NCBI GenBank assembly: GCA_016928995.1
Contig: JAFGJS010000117.1
Location: forward strand, 1 to 64,000
Length of the DNA stretch: 64,000 nt
Direction: 5' to 3'
DNA from: Candidatus Sumerlaeota bacterium
GTDB lineage: Bacteria > Sumerlaeota > Sumerlaeia > JAFGJS01
Of this stretch, positions 44,984 through 53,826 are shown in pieces. Under the pieces are notes generated by a model that saw only the letters and a program-made list of their open reading frames with translations, was not told where the DNA came from and ran no database searches. Each line of letters opens with the position of its first letter. Positions within the stretch are counted from its first letter, which is position 1. Position numbers and translations under genes: made by a program.

Positions 44984-45415
44984 CTATGGATTGTTCGCCC
45001 GCGCTTTCGGGTTGGAGGGGAGCTGAAAACTGAAGGGGAGCAGTTCGCTGAGCGGGAGAATTTTATAATCGCCTTTTTGATTGGCGCAGATCACCTGAAT
45101 ATCGTCGTTGAATTCGGCGAGCACCTGGCGGCAGTTGCCGCATGGAGTGATGATGTCGTCTTCAGAGGGGCTGAGCACGGCGATCGCGATGAAGTCGCGG
45201 CGGCCTTGGGAGACGGCGGCGCAAATGGCCGATTGCTCGGCGCAGATCGTCAGACCGTATGAGGCGTTTTCGATATTGCAGCCCTCGAACACCTCGCCAT
45301 CGGCGCACAGGAGCGCGGCGCCGACAATAAACTTGGAGTATGGCGCGTAGGCATTACCCGCCGCATGGCGTGCTTTTTCGATCAGCATCTCGGTTTTGGC
45401 TTTTTCGATGGTCAT
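44984..45415 (-). CDS. cdd: Cytidine deaminase
   Basis: A 143-residue homotetramer-type enzyme that deaminates cytidine and deoxycytidine to uridine forms in pyrimidine salvage. Zinc-binding and catalytic residues are in NASYGLTICAEQSAI (Cys and the proton-shuttle Glu) and TPCGNCRQVLAEF (two Cys). AYAPYSKFIVGAALL is the usual N-terminal substrate segment. AGGAGGTCAAGGAG lies directly before the ATG at 45415, and the ATG overlaps the stop of the upstream DUF502 gene by four bases (ATGA). It is the last gene of the operon. Confidence 0.93.
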   Translation of the reverse strand: MTIEKAKTEMLIEKARHAAGNAYAPYSKFIVGAALLCADGEVFEGCNIENASYGLTICAEQSAICAAVSQGRRDFIAIAVLSPSEDDIITPCGNCRQVLAEFNDDIQVICANQKGDYKILPLSELLPFSFQLPSNPKARANNP

Positions 45416-46251
45416 GTCTCCTTGACCTCCTTGCCCGCAATGCGGGCTGTTTCGCGCAGCAGGCTATGGCGCTCCGCATAGGGCGCCCATGCCATGTGCT
45501 CCGGAACCACGATTCCGGCGGAAACCACGTATTTCACGGCTTCTTCCATGGTCAGGCTGGTGGCGCGCACGTCGCCCTCGGGAGCAAGCAGGAAAAAGCC
45601 GGAGGTGGGATTCGGCGTTGTCGGCACGAAAAGATTGAGCATGCGCTCGTTCGTATTGGAAAAAACCGTTTCTCCGGTGACATACGCCACCACCCAGCAA
45701 TCTTTTCGAGGATACTCAACCAGCACCACTTCGCGCAAGTTTTTTCGCGGATGGGAGCTGATCGTCTCAACAAGTTGCTTGGTGCCTTTGTAGATTGTTT
45801 TGACGATGGGGATGCGATCCAGAGCACGCTCTCCGAGGTGAATCATTCGCCGGACGATGTAAGTGCTGCTGAGCAAACCGATGAGATAGAGCAGGCAGAG
45901 GAACACGAAAATGGCGAGTGCGCGTCCGCCCCAGTAATAGCGGGTGGATTTGATCATGTACGGCACGCCGTGGAAGCGGAAGAATTTGTAGTTTTTCTGC
46001 TCTTCGGGAGGGATGCCGAGCTGGTCGATTTCCTGCTGGGTCAGCTGCATGCTGCGGACCATGAACGCGCTTTCGAACAGTTCGAACGTTTTATTCACTG
46101 TGAACGTGAGCACGAAAAACACGCAGAGAATCGGAATCACCGTGATCAAGCCGAGGAGCATGCGGCGGCGCAGGGTCATGGCCACCTGGGCCCACAGGCT
46201 GGGCGGTTTCCATCGCGCTGCGTCACCTTTGCGGTGTCTCGAGTCAGCCAT
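45412..46251 (-). CDS. DUF502 family membrane protein
   Basis: A 279-residue protein with two membrane helices (LLGLITVIPILCVFFVLTF and ALAIFVFLCLLYLIGLLSS) and a soluble C-terminal domain. The DUF502 landmarks are the GERALDRIPIVKTIYKGTKQL segment, the VVLVEYPRKDCWVVAYVTGE strands, and FVPTTPNPTSGFFLLAPEGD. The N-terminal region is basic. Function is unknown for the family, which is widespread in environmental bacteria. It overlaps hisA by eight bases and cdd by four, so translation is probably coupled. Confidence 0.88.
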   Translation of the reverse strand: MADSRHRKGDAARWKPPSLWAQVAMTLRRRMLLGLITVIPILCVFFVLTFTVNKTFELFESAFMVRSMQLTQQEIDQLGIPPEEQKNYKFFRFHGVPYMIKSTRYYWGGRALAIFVFLCLLYLIGLLSSTYIVRRMIHLGERALDRIPIVKTIYKGTKQLVETISSHPRKNLREVVLVEYPRKDCWVVAYVTGETVFSNTNERMLNLFVPTTPNPTSGFFLLAPEGDVRATSLTMEEAVKYVVSAGIVVPEHMAWAPYAERHSLLRETARIAGKEVKET

Positions 46252-46990
46252 GCTGGCAAACCTCGATGGCGTTTTTCAGGTCGATCGCGCCTTCGTAGAT
46301 TGCGCGTCCGACGATGGCGCCGGTGATCGAAGGCTGTTTCAGCGCCAGGATGTCCTCCAGGTCCGAACGCTGGGTGACGCCGCCGGAGGCCGTGATTTCG
46401 ATGTCCTCGATGGCCGCCATTTCCTGCAGCCGCGCCAGGTTTGGTCCGCGCATCATGCCGTCCGTGGCCACGTCGGTGTAAATCACGCGGCGCACGCCGA
46501 GTTGAATCGCCTGCCGCGCCAGGTCCACGGCAGGCAGCCCATCCACGGTTTGCACCCAGCCGCGCGTGACCACGATGCCGTCGCGGGCGTCGATTCCGGC
46601 GATCAGGTTCGGTGCGAATTCCCCGGCAAGCGCGGCGAATAAATCGGGATGCTCCGCGGCCGCCGTGCCAAGGATGGCGTCGTTGATCCCCGCGTCCAGC
46701 GCGGCCTGGATCGATTCGTGCGTGCGCAGACCGCCGCCGAGTTCGAGCTCGCAATCCACGGCGGCGCGGATTTGTTCGATCACGGGAAGATTTTTGGGCT
46801 TGCCGCCAAAGGCGCCGTCCAGATCCACGAGGTGGATGCGCTTGGCTCCGGCGCCGGCGAATTGCCGTGCCACGTCCGCCGGATTGTCGCTGAAGATTGT
46901 TTTTTTATCCGCCTCGCCCTGCCGCAGACGCACGGCCTTGCCGTCCATCAGGTCGATTGCTGGTATGATCAGGAAGGATTGTGAATTCAC
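46244..46990 (-). CDS. hisA: ProFAR isomerase of histidine biosynthesis
   Basis: A 248-residue TIM-barrel enzyme that converts the aminoaldose of ProFAR to the ketose (PRFAR) in histidine synthesis. The duplicated phosphate-binding pattern is visible (GGGLRT near residue 80 and ASGGVTQ in the second half), as are the catalytic aspartates in IIPAIDLMDGKAVRL and VIYTDVATDG. The start is GTG at 46990 with GAGGCGG upstream. No other his gene is adjacent; it sits instead between trmJ and DUF502 in a mixed operon. Bifunctional PriA is less likely, but the sequence alone does not exclude it. Confidence 0.93.
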   Translation of the reverse strand: MNSQSFLIIPAIDLMDGKAVRLRQGEADKKTIFSDNPADVARQFAGAGAKRIHLVDLDGAFGGKPKNLPVIEQIRAAVDCELELGGGLRTHESIQAALDAGINDAILGTAAAEHPDLFAALAGEFAPNLIAGIDARDGIVVTRGWVQTVDGLPAVDLARQAIQLGVRRVIYTDVATDGMMRGPNLARLQEMAAIEDIEITASGGVTQRSDLEDILALKQPSITGAIVGRAIYEGAIDLKNAIEVCQHG

Positions 46991-47076
46991 GTTTCCGCCT
47001 CGCGCGCAGTCATTTTCAAGGCATCAAGCATGCCGTGCGAAAAGCACAAAAGGCAAGCGGAAAGGGGGAACTGAAA

Positions 47077-47108
47077 ATTCGAAATTCAGGATTTCGAATT
47101 TCGATTAT
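47077..47108. repeat. TTCGAAATTC-type extragenic repeat
   Basis: AAATTCGAAATTCAGGATTTCGAATTTCG is a short palindrome of the type found at 22590-22636. It lies between trmJ and hisA and provides the trmJ stop codon and its last few residues (NRNSKS). Confidence 0.6.
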
Positions 47109-47892
47109 CGTTTTTCTCAATCCGCGCGCGAATGATCGCTTCTTGATTTTCGATTTGCCGGAAGATGCCGCGCAGGAAACGCAACTCCTGCGTCGTGATG
47201 TCCGCGCGGTCGAAAATGCGTCGAAAAGCATTCATGCGGCGCGATGAATTTTCCGGACGGATGCAATCGAGCTCCAACAAAGCGCGTTCCGCTTGATTGA
47301 AGAACGCCTGCATCGCTCCGGCGGTGGGATGTTTTGATGAACCGATGTTTTCGCTGATTGCTGCGCCGGCATCGTCCGAGATGGCAAAGCGATGCAATTC
47401 CCATGCAATCAGGGCCGCGCTTTGGGCGAGATTTATCGTGGGAAAATCCGGATGCGTGGGAATCTGGACGCTTCGCTGGCACAGGGCGAGCTCATCGATT
47501 TTCAGGCCGGATTGCTCCGGACCAAAGACCAGCGCGACTGGTTGCGGAGCGGCGGCGGCGAAGGGGCCTAATGCTTGCGGCGTAAGATTGAGCGGACCAG
47601 GTTCGCGCTTGCGGCCGGAAGTTCCGATTACGGCGCGGCAATCAGAGACCGCATTCCGCAGGGAATCAAAGCGCCGGGCGCGTTTGATCAAATCATGCGC
47701 ACCGCAGGCCCATTCCACGGCCTCCTCCTCATGCACCAGCCGCGGCTGCACTAGGTCGAGCCGCGTAAAACCGAAATTTTTCAGAGTGCGGGCGATGCAG
47801 CCCAGGTTGCCCGGATTGCGCGGCCGCACGAGAATAAATCGCACCCCGCACAGATCGGACGAAAGGCTGGCGCCGTCCGATGCTTTATTCAC
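47086..47892 (-). CDS. trmJ: SpoU-family RNA 2'-O-methyltransferase, TrmJ-like
   Basis: A 268-residue SPOUT methyltransferase. RFILVRPRNPGNLGCIARTLKNFGF is the N-terminal motif 1 (given here in part: PRNPGNLG and ARTLKNFG). ALVFGPEQSGL is motif 2, and TINLAQSAALIAWELHR is motif 3 with the trefoil-knot SAM site. TrmJ methylates position 32 of certain tRNAs; the C-terminal helical extension (about 175-260) fits TrmJ rather than TrmL. The last residues KNDNRNSKS come from a dispersed repeat, so the C-terminus may be altered. Its start overlaps ftsB by eight bases. Confidence 0.88.
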   Translation of the reverse strand: MNKASDGASLSSDLCGVRFILVRPRNPGNLGCIARTLKNFGFTRLDLVQPRLVHEEEAVEWACGAHDLIKRARRFDSLRNAVSDCRAVIGTSGRKREPGPLNLTPQALGPFAAAAPQPVALVFGPEQSGLKIDELALCQRSVQIPTHPDFPTINLAQSAALIAWELHRFAISDDAGAAISENIGSSKHPTAGAMQAFFNQAERALLELDCIRPENSSRRMNAFRRIFDRADITTQELRFLRGIFRQIENQEAIIRARIEKNDNRNSKS

Positions 47893-48217
47893 GTTCGAGT
47901 TCCAGGTGAATCAGCCGCTCGCCCGGCTTGACCATCCGGTAGCGCTCGCGAATCGCCTTCTCATCGTTGAACGGGCCGTTTTCAATGCCGTTCAGATCTT
48001 GTTTGAGTTCGCGGATATCTGTTTCCAGACGTTCGACTTTGGTTTTCTGGAATTCGAGTTCGGAGCGGGCTTGCCGGTGCTCGTCCAGCGCCGGAATGTT
48101 GTACAAAATCCAGCAAAACACCACGAGCAGCACCACGAGAATTTCGACGGGGGAGATGAATCGCCATAGGCCCTTGCGGGCGGAGGAAGAACGCTTGTTT
48201 TTACGCGGAGCAGTCAT
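47885..48217 (-). CDS. ftsB: FtsB/DivIC-like septum formation initiator
   Basis: A 110-residue bitopic membrane protein. It has a basic cytoplasmic N-terminus (RKNKRSSSARKG), one membrane helix (VEILVVLLVVFCWILYNI), then a coiled coil (ELEFQKTKVERLETDIRELKQ) and the family's short C-terminal segment with AIRERYRMVKPGERL. In other bacteria such proteins link FtsQ and FtsL at the divisome. The ATG is at 48217. It is the first gene of the ftsB-trmJ-hisA-DUF502-cdd run. The 344 bp upstream contain repeat family A copy 3 and no other gene. Confidence 0.88.
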   Translation of the reverse strand: MTAPRKNKRSSSARKGLWRFISPVEILVVLLVVFCWILYNIPALDEHRQARSELEFQKTKVERLETDIRELKQDLNGIENGPFNDEKAIRERYRMVKPGERLIHLELERE

Positions 48218-48377
48218 CGGTCAGCCTCAACAGTATCAACAGGATCGAGCCGGAGCAGCGTCTCCGGCGCGTATATTCGTATTTGGCTTGATTTTAGCTC
48301 TGATCCGTCCGCGGATTCCATGAAAAAAAGACACAATTGAAAAAAAACGGCCAAGGACATCGCCATACAAAGTCTAT

Positions 48378-48505
48378 ACTGATCCGCAAAATTAACGTTG
48401 TTTTCGAAAGGCATCGCAATCTGTACCGCGACTGTGAAGGAGCGGTCCCGACGGCGCTGCGGCTATGCATTACGGGCCGCTCCCTAACGGTCGCGGTACG
48501 GATTC
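48378..48505 (-). repeat. Dispersed palindromic repeat, family A, copy 3 (inverted)
   Basis: The reverse complement matches copies 1 and 2, including the arm GTACCGCGACCGTTAGGGAG, the centre CCGCAGCGCC, the second arm and the flank TTTCGAAAACAACGTTAATTT. The core inverted repeat is 48423-48499. The opposite orientation shows that the family is directional and moves as a unit. The rest of the 344 bp gap (48218-48561) has no supported feature. Confidence 0.75.
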
Positions 48506-48561
48506 ACGACAAGATTAATTGATCGTGCGCTCTAGGGTTTGAGGAGGGCTGCTCAAGCGTT

Positions 48562-49437
48562 TCATTCTAAGAGCATGGCCGGCTCAATCGTCCGGCTGAT
48601 CCAGCGAGATATCGCGGCATGGCCTTTGGCGGAAAGATGCAGGCCGTCAGTGGTCGAGTTGGAGGCGGCGAGGACCGCGCAAAAAATCCGGCGCGGCAGG
48701 AGATGGACGCCGTAACGTCGCGACAAGCGGCGCTGCGCACGGACATATTCGCTCATCAGCGGCGCGGAAGGCAGCTCGAGCATCACAACGCGGCGATCCG
48801 GGGTGCAGACTTTTTGCAGCAGCCGATCCAGATCATCCGCGAAGCGTTTTGCTCCGTTCAGATTCAACATGTCATTGCCTCCGATTTCCAGTACGACAAT
48901 GCAGGGGCCGTCGGGGATGTTGTCCGCTTGATGGAGGGCGTCGGCAAGCTGCGCTCCGGCCTGGGCAAGGTTGACGACGTTCCATTGCGGACGCGCTTCA
49001 GCGAGCAGCACCGGCCAGGTTCGTTCATTATCCGCCAATCCGGCGCTGATCGAATCACCGATCACGACCACGCGCGTGACATTTCCATCGGGCAATTGCG
49101 GATTCAACTGCCACGGCGTTTCCATCAATATCATACCCAAGGCGGCGATTAACGCGACAGCGCCGCACCATCGACGGCGCACAGGCTTCATTGTATCGCA
49201 CCGCATTGCGATAATGGCGGCCACGGCCGCAGCCAAAAACATGAGATAAATGAGCGGATGCAACGGCGCGCCGGAAAGCAGCATCAAGAGAGAGCCTAAA
49301 ACCAAGCCGTGTCGCGTATATCGCAAGACCTGTTTTAGTTCCGGCGATGCGATCAGCAGCGCCGCCGCGACCGCAGTCAAAACAGCGCCCACGAAAAGCA
49401 ATGTCCCGTTTGACAGCGCCTGCGTAAATACGTTCAT
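48562..49437 (-). CDS. SGNH/GDSL hydrolase with N-terminal membrane helices
   Basis: A 291-residue protein. Three hydrophobic segments occupy about residues 12-105 (LLFVGAVLTAVAAALLIA, LMLLSGAPLHPLIYLMFLAAA, AVALIAALGMILM). The C-terminal SGNH domain has the nucleophile Ser129 in GDSISAG, the oxyanion-hole Asn188 in IGGNDM and the Asp264/His267 pair in TTDGLHLS. It is probably a lipid or carbohydrate esterase facing the periplasm. Its start overlaps the stop of the upstream small membrane gene by four bases (ATGA). Confidence 0.85.
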   Translation of the reverse strand: MNVFTQALSNGTLLFVGAVLTAVAAALLIASPELKQVLRYTRHGLVLGSLLMLLSGAPLHPLIYLMFLAAAVAAIIAMRCDTMKPVRRRWCGAVALIAALGMILMETPWQLNPQLPDGNVTRVVVIGDSISAGLADNERTWPVLLAEARPQWNVVNLAQAGAQLADALHQADNIPDGPCIVVLEIGGNDMLNLNGAKRFADDLDRLLQKVCTPDRRVVMLELPSAPLMSEYVRAQRRLSRRYGVHLLPRRIFCAVLAASNSTTDGLHLSAKGHAAISRWISRTIEPAMLLE

Positions 49438-49709
49438 TGTTTCCCGGATTTCTTCGATTCGATCCGTTGTTCAGCGGAAATCGACGGCAACATTTTTTCC
49501 TCAGGAGAATCATTGTGTTTGTCCAGCGGCCCGCCGATGTAAATATTGACGCCGAGGAATCCAACCAGGCAAAACACGACGAGAAAATAACCGACATAGG
49601 GCAGTGGAATTCCGGCCGTGCCGTCCGCTGACGTTAAGATATAATCTTCCCCGATAACGATGCCGCCGACGCCGACAAGCATCAGCAGCAAAGTGACGAT
49701 AAATCGCAT
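49434..49709 (-). CDS. Small hypothetical membrane protein
   Basis: A 91-residue protein with two membrane helices (FIVTLLLMLVGVGGIVIG and YVGYFLVVFCLVGFLGVNIYIGG) and a charged C-terminal tail (SPEEKMLPSISAEQRIESKK). ATG at 49709 follows GGGAAGA; ATG at 49724 is an alternative. It is four-base coupled to the SGNH hydrolase gene and lies just after the rnr stop, so the three probably form one transcript. It may act with the hydrolase, but that is inference only. Confidence 0.6.
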   Translation of the reverse strand: MRFIVTLLLMLVGVGGIVIGEDYILTSADGTAGIPLPYVGYFLVVFCLVGFLGVNIYIGGPLDKHNDSPEEKMLPSISAEQRIESKKSGKQ

Positions 49710-49739
49710 GATGCGTCTTCCCATAATTGCGTCCCGATT

Positions 49740-51977
49740 TTATTTATTTGAACGTCCATTCTTTTTGCGATTGGATTTGTCGCGCGCCGGTTTTTTGCCT
49801 TTGTTTCGGGCCGCCTTTTTTTTGGTCGCGAAGGCGGGGCGGGAGGAGGCGGATTTGGGGGCTTTGAGCAGGATCAGGTCCATCTTAAGGGCGATCAGGT
49901 CGATGTGCTCGATCATGACGCGGACGGGATCGCCGAAGCGCAGGCGGCGGCCGGTGCGGCGGCCGACCATGCATAAATCTTCTTCGATAAAGTCGTAGTA
50001 GTCGTCCTCGATGGCGTCGAGCCGCACCATGCCCTCGGCGGGATGGCGGTCGAGTTCGACGAAGAAACCGGTCGGTGTCATGCCGGTGATCCAACCGTCG
50101 AATTCCTCGCCGATGTGCTGGCGCATGAATTCGAGCGATTTGATCTTCACGCATTCGCGTTCGATTTTTTCCGCGCGGCGCTCGCGTTCGCTGGTCCAGC
50201 CGCCGAACGTGGTCAGGCGCTCCTCCAGTTCGCGACGCTCTTCCTTGTCCGGTTTGCCCAGCGCGAGCAGGCGCTTGCACATGCGATGCACCACCAGGTC
50301 CGGATAGCGCCGGATCGGCGAGGTGAAGTGGCAGTAGCACGGGCTTGCGAGGCCGAAGTGGCCGGCGTTTTCCGGCGAGTACTTGGCCTGCATCATCGAG
50401 CGCAGCACGAGGTAACGCAGGATGTGGCCGTTGGGCAGCGTGGCGGCTTTGTCGAGCGCGTGCTGCATGCCTTTTTGCGAAATCCCGCCTTTGCTGTTGA
50501 ACGGAACCACGACGCCGCTGAGCGCGAGCAGCGGCGCCACGGCAGCGACCTTGTCAGGGTTCGGCGGCTCGTGCACGCGATAGAGCAGCGGCGTCTGGTT
50601 GTCCGTGAGCCATTGCGCCACGGTGTCGTTGGACAGCAGCATGAATTCTTCGATCAGGCGCATGCTGTTCAGCCGCTCGGCGCGCCGCACGTCGGCGACG
50701 ACGCCTTGCTGGTCGAGGATGATTTCGGTCTCCGGGACGTCGAGGTCGATGGCGCCTCGCTCGAAGCGGCGTTTGGTGAGCTGCTCGGAGATTTTCCAGA
50801 GCTGCCGCACGGCGTCATGCGCCGGTTCGAACGCGGCGATGTCGTCGTCCTGCGCGTGGCCGTCGAGCAGGCGCTGCACCTTGGAGTAAGTCAGACGAAA
50901 GTTGGAGTGGATGATCGAGTTGCAGACGCGGGCGTCGAGCACATTGGCCTCGTTGTCGAGTTCGAAGACCACGCTCATGGTCAGGCTGTCCTCGTCCGGC
51001 CGCAGGCTGCACAGTTCGTTGGAGAGCCGCTCGGGCAGCATGGGTACGACGCGGTCCACGGGGTAGATGCTTGTCGCGCGGTCGTAGGCTTCGGCGTCGA
51101 GGCGGGCGCCCGGCTTCACGTAGTGCGAGACGTCGGCGATATGCACGCCCATGCGCCAGCCGTTGCGGGATTTTTCCAGCGAGAGCGCGTCGTCGAAGTC
51201 CTTGGCCGTGTCGCCGTCGATGGTGAAGGTTATCCACTCGCGGAAGTCCTCGCGGCCCTTGATGTCCTGTGGGCGGATCTCCGGGAATTGCGCGACTTCG
51301 TCGAGCACGTCCTGGGGGAACTCCGGTTCCACGCCGAAGTCCTTCACGATCAGCAGCACGTCAAGACCCTTGTCGCCTTCGCGTCCGAGCACTTCGGCGA
51401 TCTCGCCGGTCAGCGGCTCGTGCGGCTCGCCCCAGTCGGTGACTTTAACCTGCACCCAGGCGTCGTCGGGGATTTCTCCGGGCGGGTATTGCCGGGGGAT
51501 GTAAACGACGCGTTTGATGTTCTGGTTGCGCGGGACGACGACGCCCCCCTTGCGCTGACGGGTGTACTGGCCGACGAGGAAGGTGTGGCGGCGTTCAAGC
51601 ACGCGCTCCACGACGCCTTCCTGGCGTCCGCGGCGCTCGCCGATCAGGCGGATTTCCACGCGGTCGCCGTCCATCGCCGTGCCCAGGTTGCGGCGGTCGA
51701 TGAAAATATCCGCTTGTTTTCCGCCGCCCTCGAGAATGATAAAAGCGCTGCCGGAGCGCGTCGCGTCCACGCGGCCGGCCAGGACTTTCCGCGGCGGAGC
51801 GAGCCGGTAGCTGCGTCCGGGCAGCCGTTCGATGCGACCTTCGCGGCAAAGCGTCTTGAGGATCGATTTGAAATCGGCGCGGTCGGATTTGGATACGCCG
51901 AGCTCGCGCATGAGCGCCTGCGCGCTGTATATCACGCCAGGCTCGCGTTCGAGGACTTCCATCACTTGCTGTTTCAT
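49740..51977 (-). CDS. rnr: Ribonuclease R
   Basis: A 745-residue 3'-5' exoribonuclease. Domains in order: N-terminal helix-turn-helix-like region, cold-shock/OB domains (about 70-240), the RNB catalytic domain with DGDTAKDFDDALSL and HIADVSHYVKPG supplying the metal-binding aspartates, and an S1 domain near residues 625-710. A Lys/Arg-rich tail (KKKAARNKGKKPARDKSNRKK) is typical of RNase R and separates it from RNase II. ATG at 51977 is chosen; no strong ribosome site is visible. Confidence 0.94.
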   Translation of the reverse strand: MKQQVMEVLEREPGVIYSAQALMRELGVSKSDRADFKSILKTLCREGRIERLPGRSYRLAPPRKVLAGRVDATRSGSAFIILEGGGKQADIFIDRRNLGTAMDGDRVEIRLIGERRGRQEGVVERVLERRHTFLVGQYTRQRKGGVVVPRNQNIKRVVYIPRQYPPGEIPDDAWVQVKVTDWGEPHEPLTGEIAEVLGREGDKGLDVLLIVKDFGVEPEFPQDVLDEVAQFPEIRPQDIKGREDFREWITFTIDGDTAKDFDDALSLEKSRNGWRMGVHIADVSHYVKPGARLDAEAYDRATSIYPVDRVVPMLPERLSNELCSLRPDEDSLTMSVVFELDNEANVLDARVCNSIIHSNFRLTYSKVQRLLDGHAQDDDIAAFEPAHDAVRQLWKISEQLTKRRFERGAIDLDVPETEIILDQQGVVADVRRAERLNSMRLIEEFMLLSNDTVAQWLTDNQTPLLYRVHEPPNPDKVAAVAPLLALSGVVVPFNSKGGISQKGMQHALDKAATLPNGHILRYLVLRSMMQAKYSPENAGHFGLASPCYCHFTSPIRRYPDLVVHRMCKRLLALGKPDKEERRELEERLTTFGGWTSERERRAEKIERECVKIKSLEFMRQHIGEEFDGWITGMTPTGFFVELDRHPAEGMVRLDAIEDDYYDFIEEDLCMVGRRTGRRLRFGDPVRVMIEHIDLIALKMDLILLKAPKSASSRPAFATKKKAARNKGKKPARDKSNRKKNGRSNK

Positions 51978-52035
51978 GCGATGCCGATCGACTGAGGATT
52001 GGCGGGCGCGATGATCAAAAAAACGAGGCTTGCCG

Positions 52036-53826
52036 TTACGGATTGTTGCGGTGATACGCCGCCTCGCGCGCCGCGCGGAAGCTTTCGTAGAATTGCTCGA
52101 TGTTTTTCACATCGCCAGGTTGCAGCGCGCCCTCATTATGCGACACGCGCACCTTGCTCATCACTTCGGCGAGATACAAGCCGGTGCGCTGCAATTGCCG
52201 TTCGTCGAGCTGAAAAACATACGCGTTCAACGCGTCGTTGACCGGCGTTTTTTTGCGCGATTTATAATGAATGTCGAAAACCGACGCGGGACGGCCAAAG
52301 GGAACCTGTGAAACTTTGCGCGGCTTTGCGGGAGACGGCGACGGAGCGGCTTTTTGGGGCGCCGCCGCTTCGGGCGCTTGCTCCGGCTCGATGTCCGGCA
52401 GCGGAATTTCCGACGGCGCGATCGGCTTCCGGTCCGCTTTGGATTTGGGCTTCGGCAACGGCGGACGAGCAGCGGGCTTCGCTTCGATTTCCGGCTTGGG
52501 CATTTCGACCGGCTCCGCTTGTTGTTGCGGCGGAGCGGCAGGCTGCTCGATGGGCTGTTCTTCGTCCGGAGGCAAGTCGCCCATGTCAATGGAAAAATCA
52601 TCCGGCGCCGGCGGCAGATCCGACTTGGCCATGATGCCTTGGGGCAAAAACGGCGCTTCATTCGTGAACGGCGTGTCGTGTTGAGATCTATCCGGCTCGG
52701 GTTCGCTCGCCACTGCCGCTACGGCCACAGCGGGAGCCTCAGGCATATCGGCGAAATATTCATCGTCTTCGCCGCCGACGTCATCCACTTCTTCTTCAAT
52801 GTCCTTCAGCCAGTTCTCGAAGTCCTCTTCGCTCATGGCGTCGCGGCCGACGACCGATGATTCATCGAATCCGCCGCGCACGGATTCACGCTTTCGCTCG
52901 AGCTCTTTTTGCAGTTCGAGCAGGATGCGATTGTTCGGCTGGAGCTTCAAACCGAATTCGAGCGCGGTTCTCGATTCGCGCAGCCGGTCCAACTCGAAGT
53001 AAAGTTTCGCGGCGGTTTCCGCCTCCTGGGCCGCTTCGAACGTCTGGCCTTTGACTTCCAGCACGCGGGCGTAAAATTCACGGATGCTCGGTTCAGCCGG
53101 CATGGCTTCGAGCATCTCCTGGCAGACTTTCAAAGTTTGCGCGTATTCCTTGCGCTGAAACAGGAAGTCCGCGGCGTACTTCAGCTGCTCCACGGCCTGG
53201 TCGTTCATCTTGAGGCGCATGAAAATATGAAACAGGTTATGGCGCAACATGATATTGTTCGGCGAGATAATCAGCAGCAGTTTATAGATGCTGACGGTTT
53301 TTTCCAGCTGCCCCTTCACGGCGAAGTCTTCCGCGGCGCGGAGATATTCCTGAAAGCCCTCGTCCTTCGTGCCCAGTTCGAGATACAGCGCCGCCAATTT
53401 GCACCGATTGGTGGCGTTCGTCGGATCGGATTCCAGCACCTTTTGCAGGATCGGAATGGCGGAAGAAAGCTCGCCGCGGTCGATCATCCGGTCGGCTTCC
53501 ATCACCAGTTGGGTGTGGTCCATGGGGCCGGCTTTGAGGTGCTCGATGGTCTCCTCGATCGAGATATCGTAAAACATCGCGTAGAGCTCGATCAACGGTC
53601 CGCCTTTATGCGCCTCGCACTGCTTGTGCTGGCAGTAATAGGTGCGCTTTCCGGCGTCCACGATCATGGAGCGTTTGACGATGTCACGATGAATCGGGCA
53701 GTATAGCCGGATTTGATTGCCCTCGACATAAATGGCGTCGCCCTCGATCCCCATTTTTTGCAGGACTTCCAGCGGATCGAATTGCGCGTTCAGTTCCAGG
53801 ATTTGCGAAGAATATTCTGGACTCAT
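52036..53826 (-). CDS. CHC2-type zinc-finger / TPR protein
   Basis: A 596-residue protein of unusual layout. Residues ~15-95 resemble the DnaG CHC2 zinc finger: FDPLEVLQKMGIEG, then Cys43-x2-His46 (YCPIHRD), an 18-residue spacer, Cys65-x4-Cys70 (YYCQHKQC) and GGPLIELYAMFYDISIEETIEHL as the trailing helices. Residues ~105-310 are TPR-like helical pairs (for example LSSAIPILQKVLESDPTNA). A long acidic, then Pro/Ala-rich linker (about 325-500) leads to a conserved-looking C-terminal segment with VFDIHYKSRKKTPVNDALNAY. No TOPRIM primase domain is present. It is possibly a nucleic-acid-binding adaptor, but the function is unknown. Confidence 0.7.
   Translation of the reverse strand: MSPEYSSQILELNAQFDPLEVLQKMGIEGDAIYVEGNQIRLYCPIHRDIVKRSMIVDAGKRTYYCQHKQCEAHKGGPLIELYAMFYDISIEETIEHLKAGPMDHTQLVMEADRMIDRGELSSAIPILQKVLESDPTNATNRCKLAALYLELGTKDEGFQEYLRAAEDFAVKGQLEKTVSIYKLLLIISPNNIMLRHNLFHIFMRLKMNDQAVEQLKYAADFLFQRKEYAQTLKVCQEMLEAMPAEPSIREFYARVLEVKGQTFEAAQEAETAAKLYFELDRLRESRTALEFGLKLQPNNRILLELQKELERKRESVRGGFDESSVVGRDAMSEEDFENWLKDIEEEVDDVGGEDDEYFADMPEAPAVAVAAVASEPEPDRSQHDTPFTNEAPFLPQGIMAKSDLPPAPDDFSIDMGDLPPDEEQPIEQPAAPPQQQAEPVEMPKPEIEAKPAARPPLPKPKSKADRKPIAPSEIPLPDIEPEQAPEAAAPQKAAPSPSPAKPRKVSQVPFGRPASVFDIHYKSRKKTPVNDALNAYVFQLDERQLQRTGLYLAEVMSKVRVSHNEGALQPGDVKNIEQFYESFRAAREAAYHRNNP

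Noticed and set aside
50043-51995. 650-residue open frame on the plus strand opposite rnr
   Set aside because: It is the antisense of a clear RNase R gene, is Val/Ala/Arg/His-rich without domains, and results from high GC at third positions.
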